A DNA stretch of 44,974 bases, from contig JAHBMJ010005962.1 in the NCBI GenBank assembly GCA_018398765.1, forward strand, positions 6,271-51,244, in the 5' to 3' direction. This stretch comes from Chromera velia. Lineage: Eukaryota; Sar; Chromeraceae. Positions within the stretch are counted from its first letter, which is position 1. Every line of letters starts with the position of its first letter. Shown in pieces: positions 32,532 to 44,200 of the stretch. The notes under the pieces were generated by a model. That model did not search any database, was not told the origin of the DNA, and saw nothing but the letters and a program-made list of their open reading frames with translations. The position numbers and the translations under genes are program-made.

Positions 32532-34545
32532 ACGTGTGAATCAGGTAGGCGTGAGAAAAGAAGAAAACGAGAATATAGCCAACGTGGAAAATGAGGGCGA
32601 GTGGTTGTACGGACAGAGAAAAACGCTCATTCTGCCCCCCTCTGTCCTTCCTTCTTTGCTTGCTTGTAGCAGAGTGTGACCTTCGTTCTTTCTCTCTTTC
32701 TTCTCTAATGAAACGAAAATCTGCACCCCGTCCCTTCCTCTGTGGGGTCTGAGGGAGGATTCGATTGCGTGTTCGTGCGCTCATATTCGGATATTGATTT
32801 ACACAGACGTACGGCTTTTGCGTGTACGTGCAAAAGAAAAGGGGGTCACTCATGGAATGGTTTTGCAGATCTCTCGTTGGGGCACCGACGCTCAGAAGGA
32901 GAAGTACCTGCCTCTTCTGATCGCTGGAGAGTGGCTTGGGGCACTGGCAATGAGTGAGCCTGGCTCCGGCAGTGACGTTGTGTCGATGAGAAGCGTAGCA
33001 GCAGAGGAGACGCCTGGGGGGGACTTCATCTTGAATGGAACGAAGATGTGGATCACCAACGGGCCCTCTGCTGATGTGATTGTGGTGTATGCAAAAACGA
33101 AGCCGGATGCAGGATCGAAGGTCGGGCTGGGGGGGGAGGGGGGGGGGAGGGGGCCATGCCCAGACTCACTCTCACACGCCCCCACGCCCACACCCACGCA
33201 TACAAACGCACCTGTAAATAAACTCACCGGGTGACTGGAGCATTGGGGAGGCAAGTGAGGGAATTTCACTGTCTCCCATTTGACTGCATCGCCGTTCTCC
33301 GTTTTTAAAATTTTGATGCCCTTTGATGTCCTTCTCGCGGTTCCCCCGCATGCCCCGCCTGCTTCAACCGTGTTCCTGCACAGGCAGGGCAGTCGCTGTC
33401 AAAAAGTATGTACCCGTTAGAGATCCTGATCTCAAATCTGCATGGAGAAAAAATTGCGTCTGCCTGTCTTCTATGTTCGCAGGGAATCACCGCGTTCCTG
33501 GTCGAAAGGGAGATGCCGGGCTTCTCAGTCGCACAGAAACTCGACAAGCTTGGTCAGCCAAACAAAGAAGAAGGAACGAGGGGGTACTCAGAGAGAGGGA
33601 AGAAGAAAAGAGAAGGACGAGGATTGAAGCAGAGGGAAGACGGATGCATATGCGCATGCATGCACAGAAGAGCAAGTGCGCTTGCCCCCTGTCGCGTTTC
33701 TTCATCTTCCACTCCCAAAGCGGAAGAAGGGCACTTGTTTTTTTGCCTGCCTTGTGCGTTTTCGTCTACATGGACCTGTCTGTGTGCATGCAGAGTGGCC
33801 CGAATAGATTGGTGAACCAAAAAAATTACATGCAAAGAAAATGAGAGACGGATGAGTGTACTGATGCATTCTTGCAGGCATGCGAGGCAGCGAGACAGGA
33901 GAGTTGGTGTTTGACAACGTGAAGATCCCCAGACAGAACATTCTTGGAGAGCTCCATGGAGGAGTGAAGGTGCTGATGTCGGGACTGGACTCCGAGAGAC
34001 TTGTGCTGGCTGCAGGACCTATTGGGTCGGTCTCTCAGCCTGAAACACGGGACCTCTCTCTCTGTGTGTGTATGTGTATGTGTGTCTGTGTGAAGACTCT
34101 CATTATGGTGACTGGACCTCGATGTCCCCTTTCTCTCTTGCAGTCTGATGCAGGCAGCATACGACGAGGCCCTTCCCTACGTGAACACACGGGAGCAGTT
34201 CGGTCAGAAGATAGGGGACTTCCAACTGGTCCAGGCGCACATTGCAGACATGTACACGACTCTAGTGTCCCACCGCGCCTTTCTGTACTCATTGGCAAGG
34301 GCCTACTCGGAGGGACAGGCGGGCCGCGCTGACTGCGCTGCCGCCATCCTGACGTGTGCCGAGAAGGCCACTTGGATGGCTCTGCAGGCGATCCAGCTGT
34401 TGGGAGGGAACGGGTACATCAACGAGTACAAGACCGGAAGAATTCTCAGAGACGCCAAGCTGTATGAGATTGGGGCAGGTACGCTGCAGATGTGCGCGTC
34501 TGGGTGTGTGAGTGAGTGAGTGAGTGAGTGTGTGTGTGCGTGTGT

Positions 34546-34578
<33 letters not shown>

Positions 34579-34887
34579 AGTGAGTGCGTGTGTGTGTGTG
34601 CGTGTCGGTGTTCGCGTTAGTTTGCAAAGCTGCCATACGTGGAGAATTGGGGAAGCAGCAAGGGAGACGCAGAACAGAAGAAATCCAGTTCTGCGAGGCT
34701 GTTTTGAGAGTTCTTGAACAGAAGGTTGTTTGAGGCAACGAGAAGTTGGGGAACAGAGTTGCGTCTCGTTGTTGTAATTGTGAGCGACTCCGTTTGTGGC
34801 TGTCTTCCCAATTGTGCAGGCACGTCAGAGATCAGGCGAATGCTTATTGGACGGGAGCTCAACGAGACCTACAGAAAGGAGCACTGA
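31048..34887 (+). CDS. IVD: Isovaleryl-CoA dehydrogenase, mitochondrial
   Basis: Nine exons join in frame: 31048-31182, 31322-31405, 31853-31913, 32115-32227, 32869-33120, 33483-33552, 33878-34025, 34144-34478, 34820-34887, giving 421 residues (human IVD has about 426). It is an FAD acyl-CoA dehydrogenase that oxidises isovaleryl-CoA to 3-methylcrotonyl-CoA in leucine breakdown, passing electrons to ETF. An Arg/Ser-rich presequence ([20 protein letters not shown]) fits mitochondrial import. Family signatures are [51 protein letters not shown], and the C-terminal domain with [32 protein letters not shown] and GREL. The Glu in [13 protein letters not shown] is at the position of IVD's catalytic base, which separates IVD from short- and medium-chain relatives. 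All eight introns are GT-AG with matching phase. No break or missing residue was seen. Confidence 0.95.
32306..32531. repeat. (TGTA)n/(TG)n microsatellite in intron
   Basis: Alternating TGTATG and TGTGTG blocks fill much of the intron between exons 4 and 5 of the isovaleryl-CoA dehydrogenase gene; the TTTGCGAGTGTATG segment recurs several times within it. Confidence 0.88.
34508..34604. repeat. (TGAG)n/(TG)n microsatellite in intron
   Basis: GTGAGTGAGTGAG followed by long TG runs, just inside the last intron of the isovaleryl-CoA dehydrogenase gene. Confidence 0.88.
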
Positions 34888-37201
34888 CCGATCAAATGAT
34901 CGATCGATGGCTAGAAGGAGTGCTAGACGTAACTAGGGACGCAATGTCGACCAAAGAGGTTGTACACGGACTTGTGAAATAAGGAGGCTGCGAAGGAGAA
35001 GGCCTCTATCCGAATTTGTCTTGGTGGTCCCCCTCCAGCATACTATACAAGTGAATCAGCGTCCGTTTCTTTTTAGACTGTCGTAGATTCAATTAAATCA
35101 ACCAAATCGCACGTGTAATAAATATTCATAAGATGAACTGTTCTCATAATTATTAGCATAACTAGTAGCATAACTATTGATTGATTGATTTAATGACTTT
35201 GATGCACTATCACTCTCCCTATCCAACTAGGTATCTAATTACGGGTACTTAATTCTAACGTATAGGCAAGGGAATGTTGCGTTAGAAGGTATAATGATTA
35301 AAAAAATGCTATTGCACATGGTGCTGTTATAGGAGTAACCAACTTAGTTTGGTTACCGAGGCGGCCGTCAGGCCGCTCAGTAACCATTTTTATGGTTACG
35401 GTAATCATCAAGAGTTACATTGATTACCGTTGTTTCGGTAACCAAAACTGTGGTAATCGTTGTTTTAAACAAGAGAAACTAGTGGGGTAAATCGAAGACC
35501 AAAGATACATTTATTATAAAGTTCTTTTATGTTCATAAATATGTGTAAGTTAAGTCAAGTTTTTGCTAGCTAGAGTTCTTGATATTATAAAAACAATTTA
35601 GACAAAAAAAGTTTAAAAATGATCCTTTTTACATCGTAGTGTACTCGTACATAGTTTTCTAAGATGCGTTTCTCCTATATTAGATCTCGATTCAACATAT
35701 TTGCGGGCAGATACGGCGAGATTACTGCGGTAGCGGTGATCTCCCTAGCGCCTGCTAGGTCTCTGACTCTCTGCTTTGTGAACACACAGCACCACCATGA
35801 TTGGCACCATCAGTCTTTTTGCCAGAGCCCCTTAGGCTGGAGACAAAGTGATCTTGAGCTCTGCAAGACTTCAAAGCGGCATGACAACGCTCTTCCATTC
35901 CTGTCTCTTAAACAGATCCTTTTGACTCTTTTTCTTCTGTATTTTCTGCCTGCAATCGCACAATCTTCAAGTTAATGGCAACTTCAAGTTGATGCAAACT
36001 TTGCGATTTTTCGAGCAACCACCCCATTTCCTTGCCTATTCAAACAAACGACGTTCAATTCTTTACACACCTTTATCACGAACCTTTCATCGTCAGACCT
36101 TTCTTTTCATCATGAACCCATCAACGGCATCGATTTCGTGGTGTCCCCCCAGCATTTTTTAATCATGAAAACTATCATCCATCTCTCTCTGTGTCTTCCT
36201 TTATCCCCTTTTCTTTCGCTCAATTCCGTCAAGACTGTGGGGAGCAAGGACTTCATGGATCTAAAGGGGACATTAACAATTCACGAAAAGACACCTAACT
36301 GAACATGTCTCACGCACTTACACAACAAGGGAATCGACTCTGTCTGGCGCGTTCAAAACGAGTGGCGGAGCAGAAAGGAAAGCCACCTCGTCCAGTGTCT
36401 TTTTAACCCTTTCGCATCCCAACCAGTCAGTAGTCACACTTACGTACAGAAATAGAAAAGAAGAACGCGAACGTCAACAAGCAAGTGCACCCAGATGCCC
36501 ATAACTTTCACTGACATCACACACATCAAATCTTAACATGAAAATAGGAGTGGGATAAGGAAGAACGAGAAAACAAAAAAGAGGAACAGGAAGTCGATGC
36601 AGTCCTGCACAACGCACGAGCAGCAGTCGAGCAAACGAGGCCTCTCTGAGAATTTTCTCAAGAGATAAGGATGCCTCGTCGGCTCTTCAGGTCTCTCTAC
36701 TCACACAAGGAAGGCGCCTCTGTCTCGTCACAGCAACGAAAGCCAGACAAACAACAGAAAGCCGCCATGAAGTCGCGAGACACGGGCAGGCACTCAGACA
36801 GGCAGAAAAAGAGACACAAAGCGCAGAATAGAGAGAGAAGAGATTGAACCTCGACAGTTGCCCCCCTATGGAATCGCCACCGCCAAATTCATCACCAAAG
36901 CTACCTGCGCATTCAAGCAAAAATGATTTCATGTTCTTGAATCGTTCCTCAACACAACGAAGCGTGCACCTTTGAGTGTTTTTATTTAGCTTTCTCTGCT
37001 CTCCCCCCCACCCCGAAACAGAGAGTGCCGTTGTAAGACAGCAATCGTCGCTCGGCATCACGGAGAAGCAGAACCTGTCTCTTTTTGCAGTCACCTAATC
37101 CAGATTTCTTTGACATCTTCCTGCTTCCTTCGTGGGAGCCTTCGTCTCTGTGGGATCTCAAGGCAAAGAAAGAAGAGAACCAGAGCTCATCTCATCGCCT
37201 C
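34888..37201. other. Convergent intergenic region, AT-rich in its first part
   Basis: About 2.3 kb between the stop of isovaleryl-CoA dehydrogenase (+) and the stop of the modular gene (-). From 35040 to 35660 it is AT-rich and contains the GTTACC cluster at 35335-35458. From 35660 to 37200 it has ordinary composition; open frames there (for example 35664-35975 and 36687-37094) have no recognisable features. Part may be 3' untranslated sequence of the modular gene. Confidence 0.5.
35335..35458. repeat. Cluster of GGTTACC-type motifs with a GC-rich hairpin
   Basis: Copies of GTAACC/GGTTAC/GATTACC lie at 35335, 35351, 35380, 35394, 35421, 35437 and 35452 in both orientations. Between the second and third copies is a hairpin: GGTTAC-CGAG-GCGGCC-GTCA-GGCCGC-TCA-GTAACC (35351-35385), with a 6-bp GC stem inside a 6-bp outer stem. 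It stands out in AT-rich DNA and could be a protein-binding array, the end of a small mobile element, or a transcript-end structure. Confidence 0.5.
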
Positions 37202-40200
37202 TCACTGCCCCTTCAGCAGAAGACGGCGACCATAGATAGCGCCAGCAGGACCGTAGTTGTTGCCGGTCCAGACGTTGTTGGTGTTGTAGTTCGGGCCGCT
37301 ATACATGTTCTGAGTGCGGTAGTCGTTGTAGTTTCCAGCGATGTGGCCGAAGTTCTGTTGGCCAAACTTCTCAGTCTCGTCTTCGGCAGAGACGGCGGGG
37401 GACTCCTCAACGACGTTGGAAGTCTCAGTCTGCAGGTACGGAAGGAATGGGGCAAAAGGTTAGGGGAACACCAAAAGGCAAGGGTGTGAACGGAAGAGCC
37501 GAAAGGAGCTACCGAAACGAATGAGAGTCCAGAAGCGAAGGTGCGAAGAACACAACACGGACGAAAGAGCGGAAAAGAGCTAGCGAAAAGAATGAGAGTC
37601 TAAAAGCGAAGAGGTGCGAAGAACAAACGGTAACCCAGCTCACCTGAGAAGGTTCAGCAATCTCCACAGCAACAGCCTCTCCCTCCTGCTCCTCCTGGAG
37701 ACGGCGACCCTGAATAACGCCGACAGGGCCGTAGTTGTTGCCGGTCCAGACGTTGTTGGTGTTGTAGTTCCGGCCGGTGTACATGTTCTGCGTGCGGTAG
37801 TCGTTGTAGTGTCCGCCGATGTGGCCGTAGTATGACTGGCCAAACTTTTCGGTCTCGTCCTCGGCGGAGACGGCGGGGGACTCCTCAACTACGTTCTGCA
37901 AAGAGACAACATCCACAGAAGAAGTGGCAGAGGCTTGTGTTGGGGCCTCGCTAGGTACCGTTGCTTCGAAATTGCTGTTGGCTTCTCAACAAAGACGGAG
38001 GACGTGAGACCAAAGACCTTCCACAGAACAGCAAGAGCTGGAGTTGCGGAAAGGTGAAAGGGAAAGGCGGAAGAGAAAGGATGGAGGGGGGAGCAAAGAA
38101 TGAAAGAAGGAAAGAAGGAACGAAAAGGAAGGAGAAAAGGAAAAAAAGGAAGAGAAACGACTCCTGAAAGAAGCGGACAGACAGGGCGTGAGCCGATAGC
38201 AAGAAAATGGAACAGTGAGATCAGCGCATTGGAGAGAGACCGGGTCGGGAGATGACCCACCTCTGCAAGCTCCTCATTCGGGGTGACAGCTGCAGCCTCT
38301 CCCTCCTGCTCCTCCTGGAGACGACGTCCCTGGATGGTGCCGACAGGGCCGTAGTTGTTGCCGGTCCAGACGTTGTTGGTGTTATAGTTCGGGCCGGTGT
38401 ACATGTTCTGCGTGCGGCGGTCGTTATAGTTTCCGCCGATGTAGCCAAAGCCTTGTCTGCCAAACTTTTCAGTCTCGTCCTCGGTGGAGACGGCGGGGGA
38501 CTCCTCAACTGCGTTCTGCAAAGAGGCAACAAGTGAGTGTTGGCGCTCTCTTCAGGGGGCTTTCGTTGACGTGGACAATACCAGATCTGGGCTGATCAGG
38601 AACCAAGACAGTGGTACGACGGAACACTTTTGGGAGGAGCAACAAAGAAAAACCAAACGGCAACAGAGAGCGAAGTCCTAGAAAACATAGCGAGTTAAAG
38701 CGCAACAATACTGACGAAGAGCCCAAAGCGGACATCCAAAGAAAGATACAGGGAAGGAGAGTAAGGAGAGAACAGCTTGGGAGATGACCCACCTCTGCAG
38801 TCTGAGGAGAAGTCTCCTCAGTGGGGGTGGCAGCTGCGGCCTCTCCCTCCTGCTCCTCCTGAAGACGACGTCCCTGGATGGTTCCGACAGGGCCGTAGTT
38901 GTTACCGGTCCAGATGTTGTTGGTGTTGTAGTTCGGGCCGCTGTACATGTTCTGCGTGCGGCGGTCGTTATAGTTTCCGCCGATGTAGCCGAAGTCCTGT
39001 CTGCCAAACTTTTCAGTCTCGTCCTCGGCGGAGACGGCGGGGGACTCCTCAACTACGTTCTGAAAAAAAAAAAATGGCATGTAAGGTGTGGCTCCCTCTT
39101 CAGAGTTCTTTTGTTGACGTGGACAAAAGCAAACATGGGCTGATCAGAAATCAGGACAGTGAGACGATTACAGCAACGAAGAATAAAAGAACGTCTCGGA
39201 AGAGAGGTGGTCTAGAAAACAAGGCGAGTCACACGGGTCAAAACCAAAAGCCCAAAGCGGGCACCTAAAGGCAGACACATAGAGGGAGAGATTGCGTCGG
39301 GAGATGACTCACCTCTGCAGTCTGGGAAGTCTCCTCCTTCTCCTCCTGGAGACGGCGTCCCTGGATGGTTCCGACGGGGCCGTAGTTGTGGCCGGTCCAG
39401 ATGTTGTTGGTGTTGTAGTTCGGGCCGGTGTACATGTTCTGCGTGCGGTAGTCGTTGTAGTGTCCGCCGATGTGGTTGAAGTTTTGTTGGCCAAACTTTT
39501 CGGTCTCGTCCTCGGAAGCGACGGCGGGCGGCTCCTCAACGACGTTGGATGGCTGAGCGACGGTCTGCAGGCAGAACAGAGAAGAAAAAACCGAATTCAG
39601 ATGGTGTCAAAGGGCTGTGAGGCGCTGATCAACTGGGAGCGATTGGGAAAGGAAGGAGAGAGGAGGGTGGTCTGTGAGGATCAGGGGAAGTGCGAGAAAA
39701 GAGAACGCGTCTCACATTCACATTGACTGCCATAGGATCACGGAGAGGACAGAGAGGACAGGAGACAGGATGGCACAAGGATTTATTCAGACAAGACTTG
39801 CAAGGTACAAGTCCACAGATGCGAGGCACGTACCTCCTCGGCAGTTTGCGTCTGTTCCTGGAGACGGCGTCCCTGAATAATACCAACAGGGGCATAGTTG
39901 TCGCCAGTCCTGATGGTGGTAGTCGAGAACGGTGTTGTGGCTGCACCTGTAACGAGAGTCTGCGTGCCAGTGGCGGTGCAGGATCCTCCAGAACAAGTGA
40001 GGGCGGTTCCAGGACCAGTGCTCACAGTAGTGCTGCCTACACTTCCAACAGACGAGACAACGGTGGCAGGGACCTCAATGGGATCGACGGTGGCGGGGGG
40101 GGCGGACACCGTTGTGACACTACCCGTGGGGCCGGAGACGGTCGTAACCGTGGAAGTGGCAGTGGAGGTATTGATGGGTGCCCGGTAGGTAAGGACGTTA

Positions 40201-40781
40201 TAGGTAGGGTCAGCGATGTGATGGACAGCATAGCTTTGGCCGCCAACAGCAGGCGCCACGGTGACACCCGAGCCGGTGACAGTGGCACCGCCGGCAGCGT
40301 AGGCGATGTTGACCCCGCCGGCCGAGACTGAGACGGGTCCAGCATAGGTAACCGCGGAGGGAGACGAAGAGACTGTGGAGACGGTTGAAGTGGTAGGCGA
40401 CGACGAAGCCACAGTAGTCGCGGCAGGGGAAGATGTCACGACTGTCGCGGTGGCAGGAGCAGGGGCGGGGGAAGTGACCACGGTAGTTGGAGCTGTAGCA
40501 GGCGCAGAGGAGACGGTGGTTGCGGGGGCGACAACCGTGGTGCCAGAAGGGACGACGCTACCAACCACAGGCCCAAAGTTGCGGCCAGTCCAGACGCTGG
40601 TGCTGGTGGAAGTGGGGCCACTGAAGTGGTTCACGGTCGGTCCACCTCTATAGCTGCCACCCAGGTAGCCAATGTTAGTGGTACCAAAAAGGTTGCGTGT
40701 CCCAGCAGACTCAGGAACAGCCGTCTCCTGACCCTTGCAGGCAAGGAAAGAACTGAGCAAAAGGAGGCAGGCGCGCTTCAT
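37202..40781 (-). CDS. Secreted modular Tyr/Asn/Gly-rich repeat protein with GRRLQE sites (paralogue A)
   Basis: Six minus-strand exons, all joined in phase 0: 39834-40781, 39313-39564, 38793-39059, 38261-38515, 37644-37895 and 37202-37429, giving 732 residues. Exon 1 has a signal peptide (MKRACLLLLSSFLACKG), a divergent half-module (FGTTNIGYLGGSYRGG, then VNHFSGPTS), a long Ser/Thr/Val/Ala-rich stretch with one Cys pair (CSGGSC), and a closing half-module (RTGDNYAPVGIIQGRRLQE). Exons 2-5 each encode one 84-89 residue module: an acidic start (VEESPAVSTEDETEKFG), a core (YNDYRTQNMYTGPNYNTNN, then VWTGNNYGPVG), GRRLQEE, and an acidic/Ala linker. Exon 6 is a variant ending IYGRRLLLKGQ before TGA 37202-37204. 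I recognise no family. Export is supported by the signal peptide; a wall, matrix or adhesive role, and cleavage at RR, are inference. Confidence 0.8.
37430..37643 (-). repeat. Intron nearly identical (inverted) to 43280-43493
   Basis: This 214 bp intron of paralogue A, read on the minus strand (GTGAGCTGGGTTACTGTTTG through to CCGTACCTGCAG), matches the 214 bp intron 3 of paralogue B almost base for base. One clear difference is CTTTTAGACTC against CTTTTAAACTC. Confidence 0.9.
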
Positions 40782-41291
40782 CTGGGATGAAAATTGAGTA
40801 CAGCTGCACCACAACGAATCACACACGCAGAACTCAACACAGCACAGTGCAAAGAATTCTCTTTTTGACCGAGGAGGGTGGGCCTTCTGCTCGTGTTTCA
40901 TGCAGCCTCACGCAAGAAAAAGCGGACTTTTTTTGGGAAAAATTTCTTTGTTGAGAATGAGATCCCGGAAAGAAAGTTGGGGGGCACGTTCAAGTTCGCA
41001 ACCTCGTTCAAGCGGAGAGTTACGGATGCTCGCACGGAGGTTGCCGCAGAGGTCAATGCGCCCACGCGCCGCGCGCCGGCCGGCCGTTTCGCGCGCGCGG
41101 GGCAGGGTGGCATGCACGTACATTCGGGCGCATTCTCTGAGTTTTTTTTTTCGATTGTAGTGTCCCAAAAAAAGTGATCGAAGAAAGAAACATCCACTGA
41201 GGCCAGGTCATCCGGAGCTGTGAGAGATATTAACAGTTAGCTGTTTGTAGTTTTTGGTGCTGTTTCTGAGCTGTAAATTCGTGTTATCGCG
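40782..41291. promoter_or_regulatory. Bidirectional promoter of the modular gene pair
   Basis: 510 bp separate the two divergent ATGs. A CpG-dense block at 41060-41105 (CACGCGCCGCGCGCCGGCCG, then the 13-mer CGTTTCGCGCGCG at 41085-41097 and CGGGGCAGGG) is followed by GCATGC at 41112. The same 13-mer lies upstream of the secreted cysteine-rich gene at 17150. Position and the shared box suggest a promoter element used by several genes for secreted proteins; direction of action is not known. Confidence 0.55.
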
Positions 41292-44200
41292 ATGAAGCGT
41301 GCCTGTGCATTGCTCCTCTGCCCCTTTCTGGCATGTCAGGGCCAAGAGACGGCTCAGAGACGCCTGTTCGGTCAGACCAACATTGGTTACCTGGGAGGTC
41401 AATACAGGGGCGGACCTACTGTGAACCATTTCTCTGGTCCCACCTCTACCAACACCGTCTCATGGACTGGCCAGAACTTCGGTCCCGTCGGCACCCCGGT
41501 TGAAGTTCCAACCGGCACACCGGTGGCCGAAGTTCCCGCCAGCAGCGACGCCGATCCTACGAGCGTGCCTGCAGACAGCGCAGTCCCTACAGCAGAGCCG
41601 GCTGCTGATGGTGCCACAGCGCCTGCAGAGCCCGAGGCTGCACCTGCCATCCCAGAAGCTGCCCCCCCCACCAGTCTCGGTGGCCCCGGTAGTGCGACAT
41701 TCAGCATTCCTTCTGGTCCTGGAGCCACCCTCACCTGTGGACCGGGTGGCTGTACTCAGACCGGAGCACAGACTGTTCTCGCTGGGCCGGCTGCTTCCCC
41801 GACAAGCCACACCACCATCTACACTGGGGACAACTATGCCGCCGTCCCGTTCTTGGCTGGTCGTCGTCGTCGCCTGCAGGAGGAGGGAGAAATTGCTGAG
41901 GAGGTGAGTGCCCTGTCTCACGTCCACGTTCTTTGTTCCTTTCTTCCTTCCTCCCCTCCCTTCTTTCCGCCTTTCATTCCTTCCTTCCCTTCCTTCCCTT
42001 CTCCTCTTCCCCCTTCTTTCCCTCTTCACCCTTCCTTCCCTCTCTTCTCTTCCTTCCCTTCGACTTTCCCCAAGTTCAACTCTCGCCGTTCGTGAGTTCT
42101 TCCTCTGGTAGTACGTTCTCTGTCTTCGTTGACGAGTCGACAAATACTTTCGATGTAATCGTCAGTAGCAAGCGTCCACCACAGAAGTCTTGTGCCTCTT
42201 CTCTGCGTATTGCCTCTTTGCAGAACGTAGTTGAGGAGTCCCCCGCCGTCTCCACCGAGGACGAGACCGAAAAGTTTGGCCAACAAAACTTCAACCACAT
42301 CGGCGGACACTACAACGACTACCGCACGCAGAACATGTACAGCGGCCCGAACTACAACACCAACAACGTCTGGACCGGCAACAACTACGGCCCTGTCGGC
42401 GTTATTCAGGGACGGCGTCTTCAGGAGGAGCAGGAGGGAGAGGCTGCAGCTGCCACCCCCACTGAGGAGACTTCTCCTCAGACTGCAGAGGTGGGTCATG
42501 TCCCGCCCGACGCAACCTCTTTCTTTTGGGTGTTCGCTTTGGAGAATTTTCTTCCATTGCATTGATCGCACAGTTCTGTTTTATTTCTGTCGGCTTGCGC
42601 CCTTCCTGTCCGCTTCTTTTAGGATTCGCTGCTCTTCTTTTTTCCCCTTTTCTCCTGCCTTCCGTCCTTCCTTCGTTCCCCTTCGCTGCCGTCCTTGACT
42701 TTCGTCCTTTCTTATCCCCCCCCAGCTTCCCTCTCTCCCTTCCTTCCTTCCTTCCTTCCTTCCTTCCTTTATGCTTCTTTCCCTTCTTTCCTTCCTCAGT
42801 TGTTTTTCGTTCATAACCCGTCCTTCACTTTTTTTCCTTCCGTCGTCCTTTCTGTTTTTCCTCCTCCTTCGTTTTGTTCGCCTTACTGCAAGTCCAGATT
42901 GTCGCCGTCTGGTGGTCCGTTAGTCCTCTGTCTCTTTGATCAGTGAACGGAGAATTGGTTTGGAACGATCCGTTGAGGAGGTCTTCCAGAGGTCCCACGC
43001 CCCCCCTACAATGTTTTTTCTTTGCAGAACGTAGTTGAGGAGTCCCCCGCCGTCTCCACCGAGGACGAGACTGAAAAGTTTGGCAGACAGGACTTCGGCT
43101 ACATCGGCGGAAACTACAACGACTACCGCACGCAGAACATGTACACCGGCCCGAACTACAACACCAACAACGTCTGGACCGGCAACAACTACGGCCCTGT
43201 CGGCGTTATTCAGGGTCGCCGTCTCCAGGAAGAGCAGGAGGGAGAGGCTGTTGCTGTGGAGATTGCTGAACCTTCTCAGGTGAGCTGGGTTACTGTTTGT
43301 TCTTCGCACCTCTTCGCTTTTAAACTCTCATTCTTTTCGCTAGCTCTTTTCCGCTCTTTCGTCCGTGTTGTGTTCTTCGCACCTTCGCTTCTGGACTCTC
43401 ATTCGTTTCGGTAGCTCCTTTCGGCTCTTCCGTTCACACCCTTGCCTTTTGGTGTTCCCCTAACCTTTTGCCCCATTCCTTCCGTACCTGCAGACTGAGA
43501 CTTCCAACGTCGTTGAGGAGTCCCCCGCCGTCTCTGCCGAAGACGAGACTGAGAAGTTTGGCCAACAGAATTTCGGCCACATCGCTGGAAACTACAACGA
43601 CTACCGCACTCAGAACATGTACAGCGGCCCGAACTACAACACCAACAACATCTGGACTGGCAATAACTACGGCCCTGTCGGAACCATCCAGGGACGCCGT
43701 CTCCAGGAGGAGCAGGAGGGAGAGGCTGCAGCTGCCACCCGCACTGAGGAGACTTCTCCTCAGACTGCAGAGGTGTGTCATGTCCCACCCGACGCAACCT
43801 CTTTCTTTTGGGTGCTGGCTTTGGAGAATTTTCTTCCAGTGCACTGATCGCACAGTTCTGTTTTATTTCTGTCGGCTTGCGCCCTTCCTGTCCGCTTCTT
43901 TTAGGATTCGCTGCTCTTCTTTTTTCCCCTTTTCTCCTGCCTTCCGTCCTTCCTTCGTTCCCCTTCGCTGCCGTCCTTGACTTTCGTCCTTTCTTATCTT
44001 CCATCTCTCCCTTCCTTCCTTCCTTCCTTCCTTTATCCTTCTTTCCCTTCTTTCCTTCCTCAGTTGTTTTTCGTTCATAACCCGTCCTTCACTTTTTTTC
44101 CTTCCGTCGTCCTTTCTGTTTTTCCTCCTCCTTCGTTTTGTTCGCCTTACTGCAAGTCCAGATTGTCGCCGTCTGGTGGTCCGTTAGTCCTCTGTCTCTT

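Noticed and set aside
32236-32679. Cys/Val/Tyr-rich open frames inside an intron of isovaleryl-CoA dehydrogenase
   Set aside because: They come from the TG/TGTA microsatellite and are spliced out, as shown by in-frame joining of exons 32115-32227 and 32869-33120.
36687-37094. 135-codon minus-strand open frame downstream of paralogue A
   Set aside because: No motif or splice support; it lies in the likely 3' untranslated or intergenic sequence.
41292-41340. Bacterial-type lipobox (FLAC) in the modular signal peptides
   Set aside because: The genes have spliceosomal introns, so bacterial lipoprotein processing does not apply; the resemblance is by chance.
41460-42143. Long minus-strand open frame opposite exon 1 of paralogue B
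   Set aside because: It is a shadow of the plus-strand exon, whose signal peptide, splice phases and module homology are clear.
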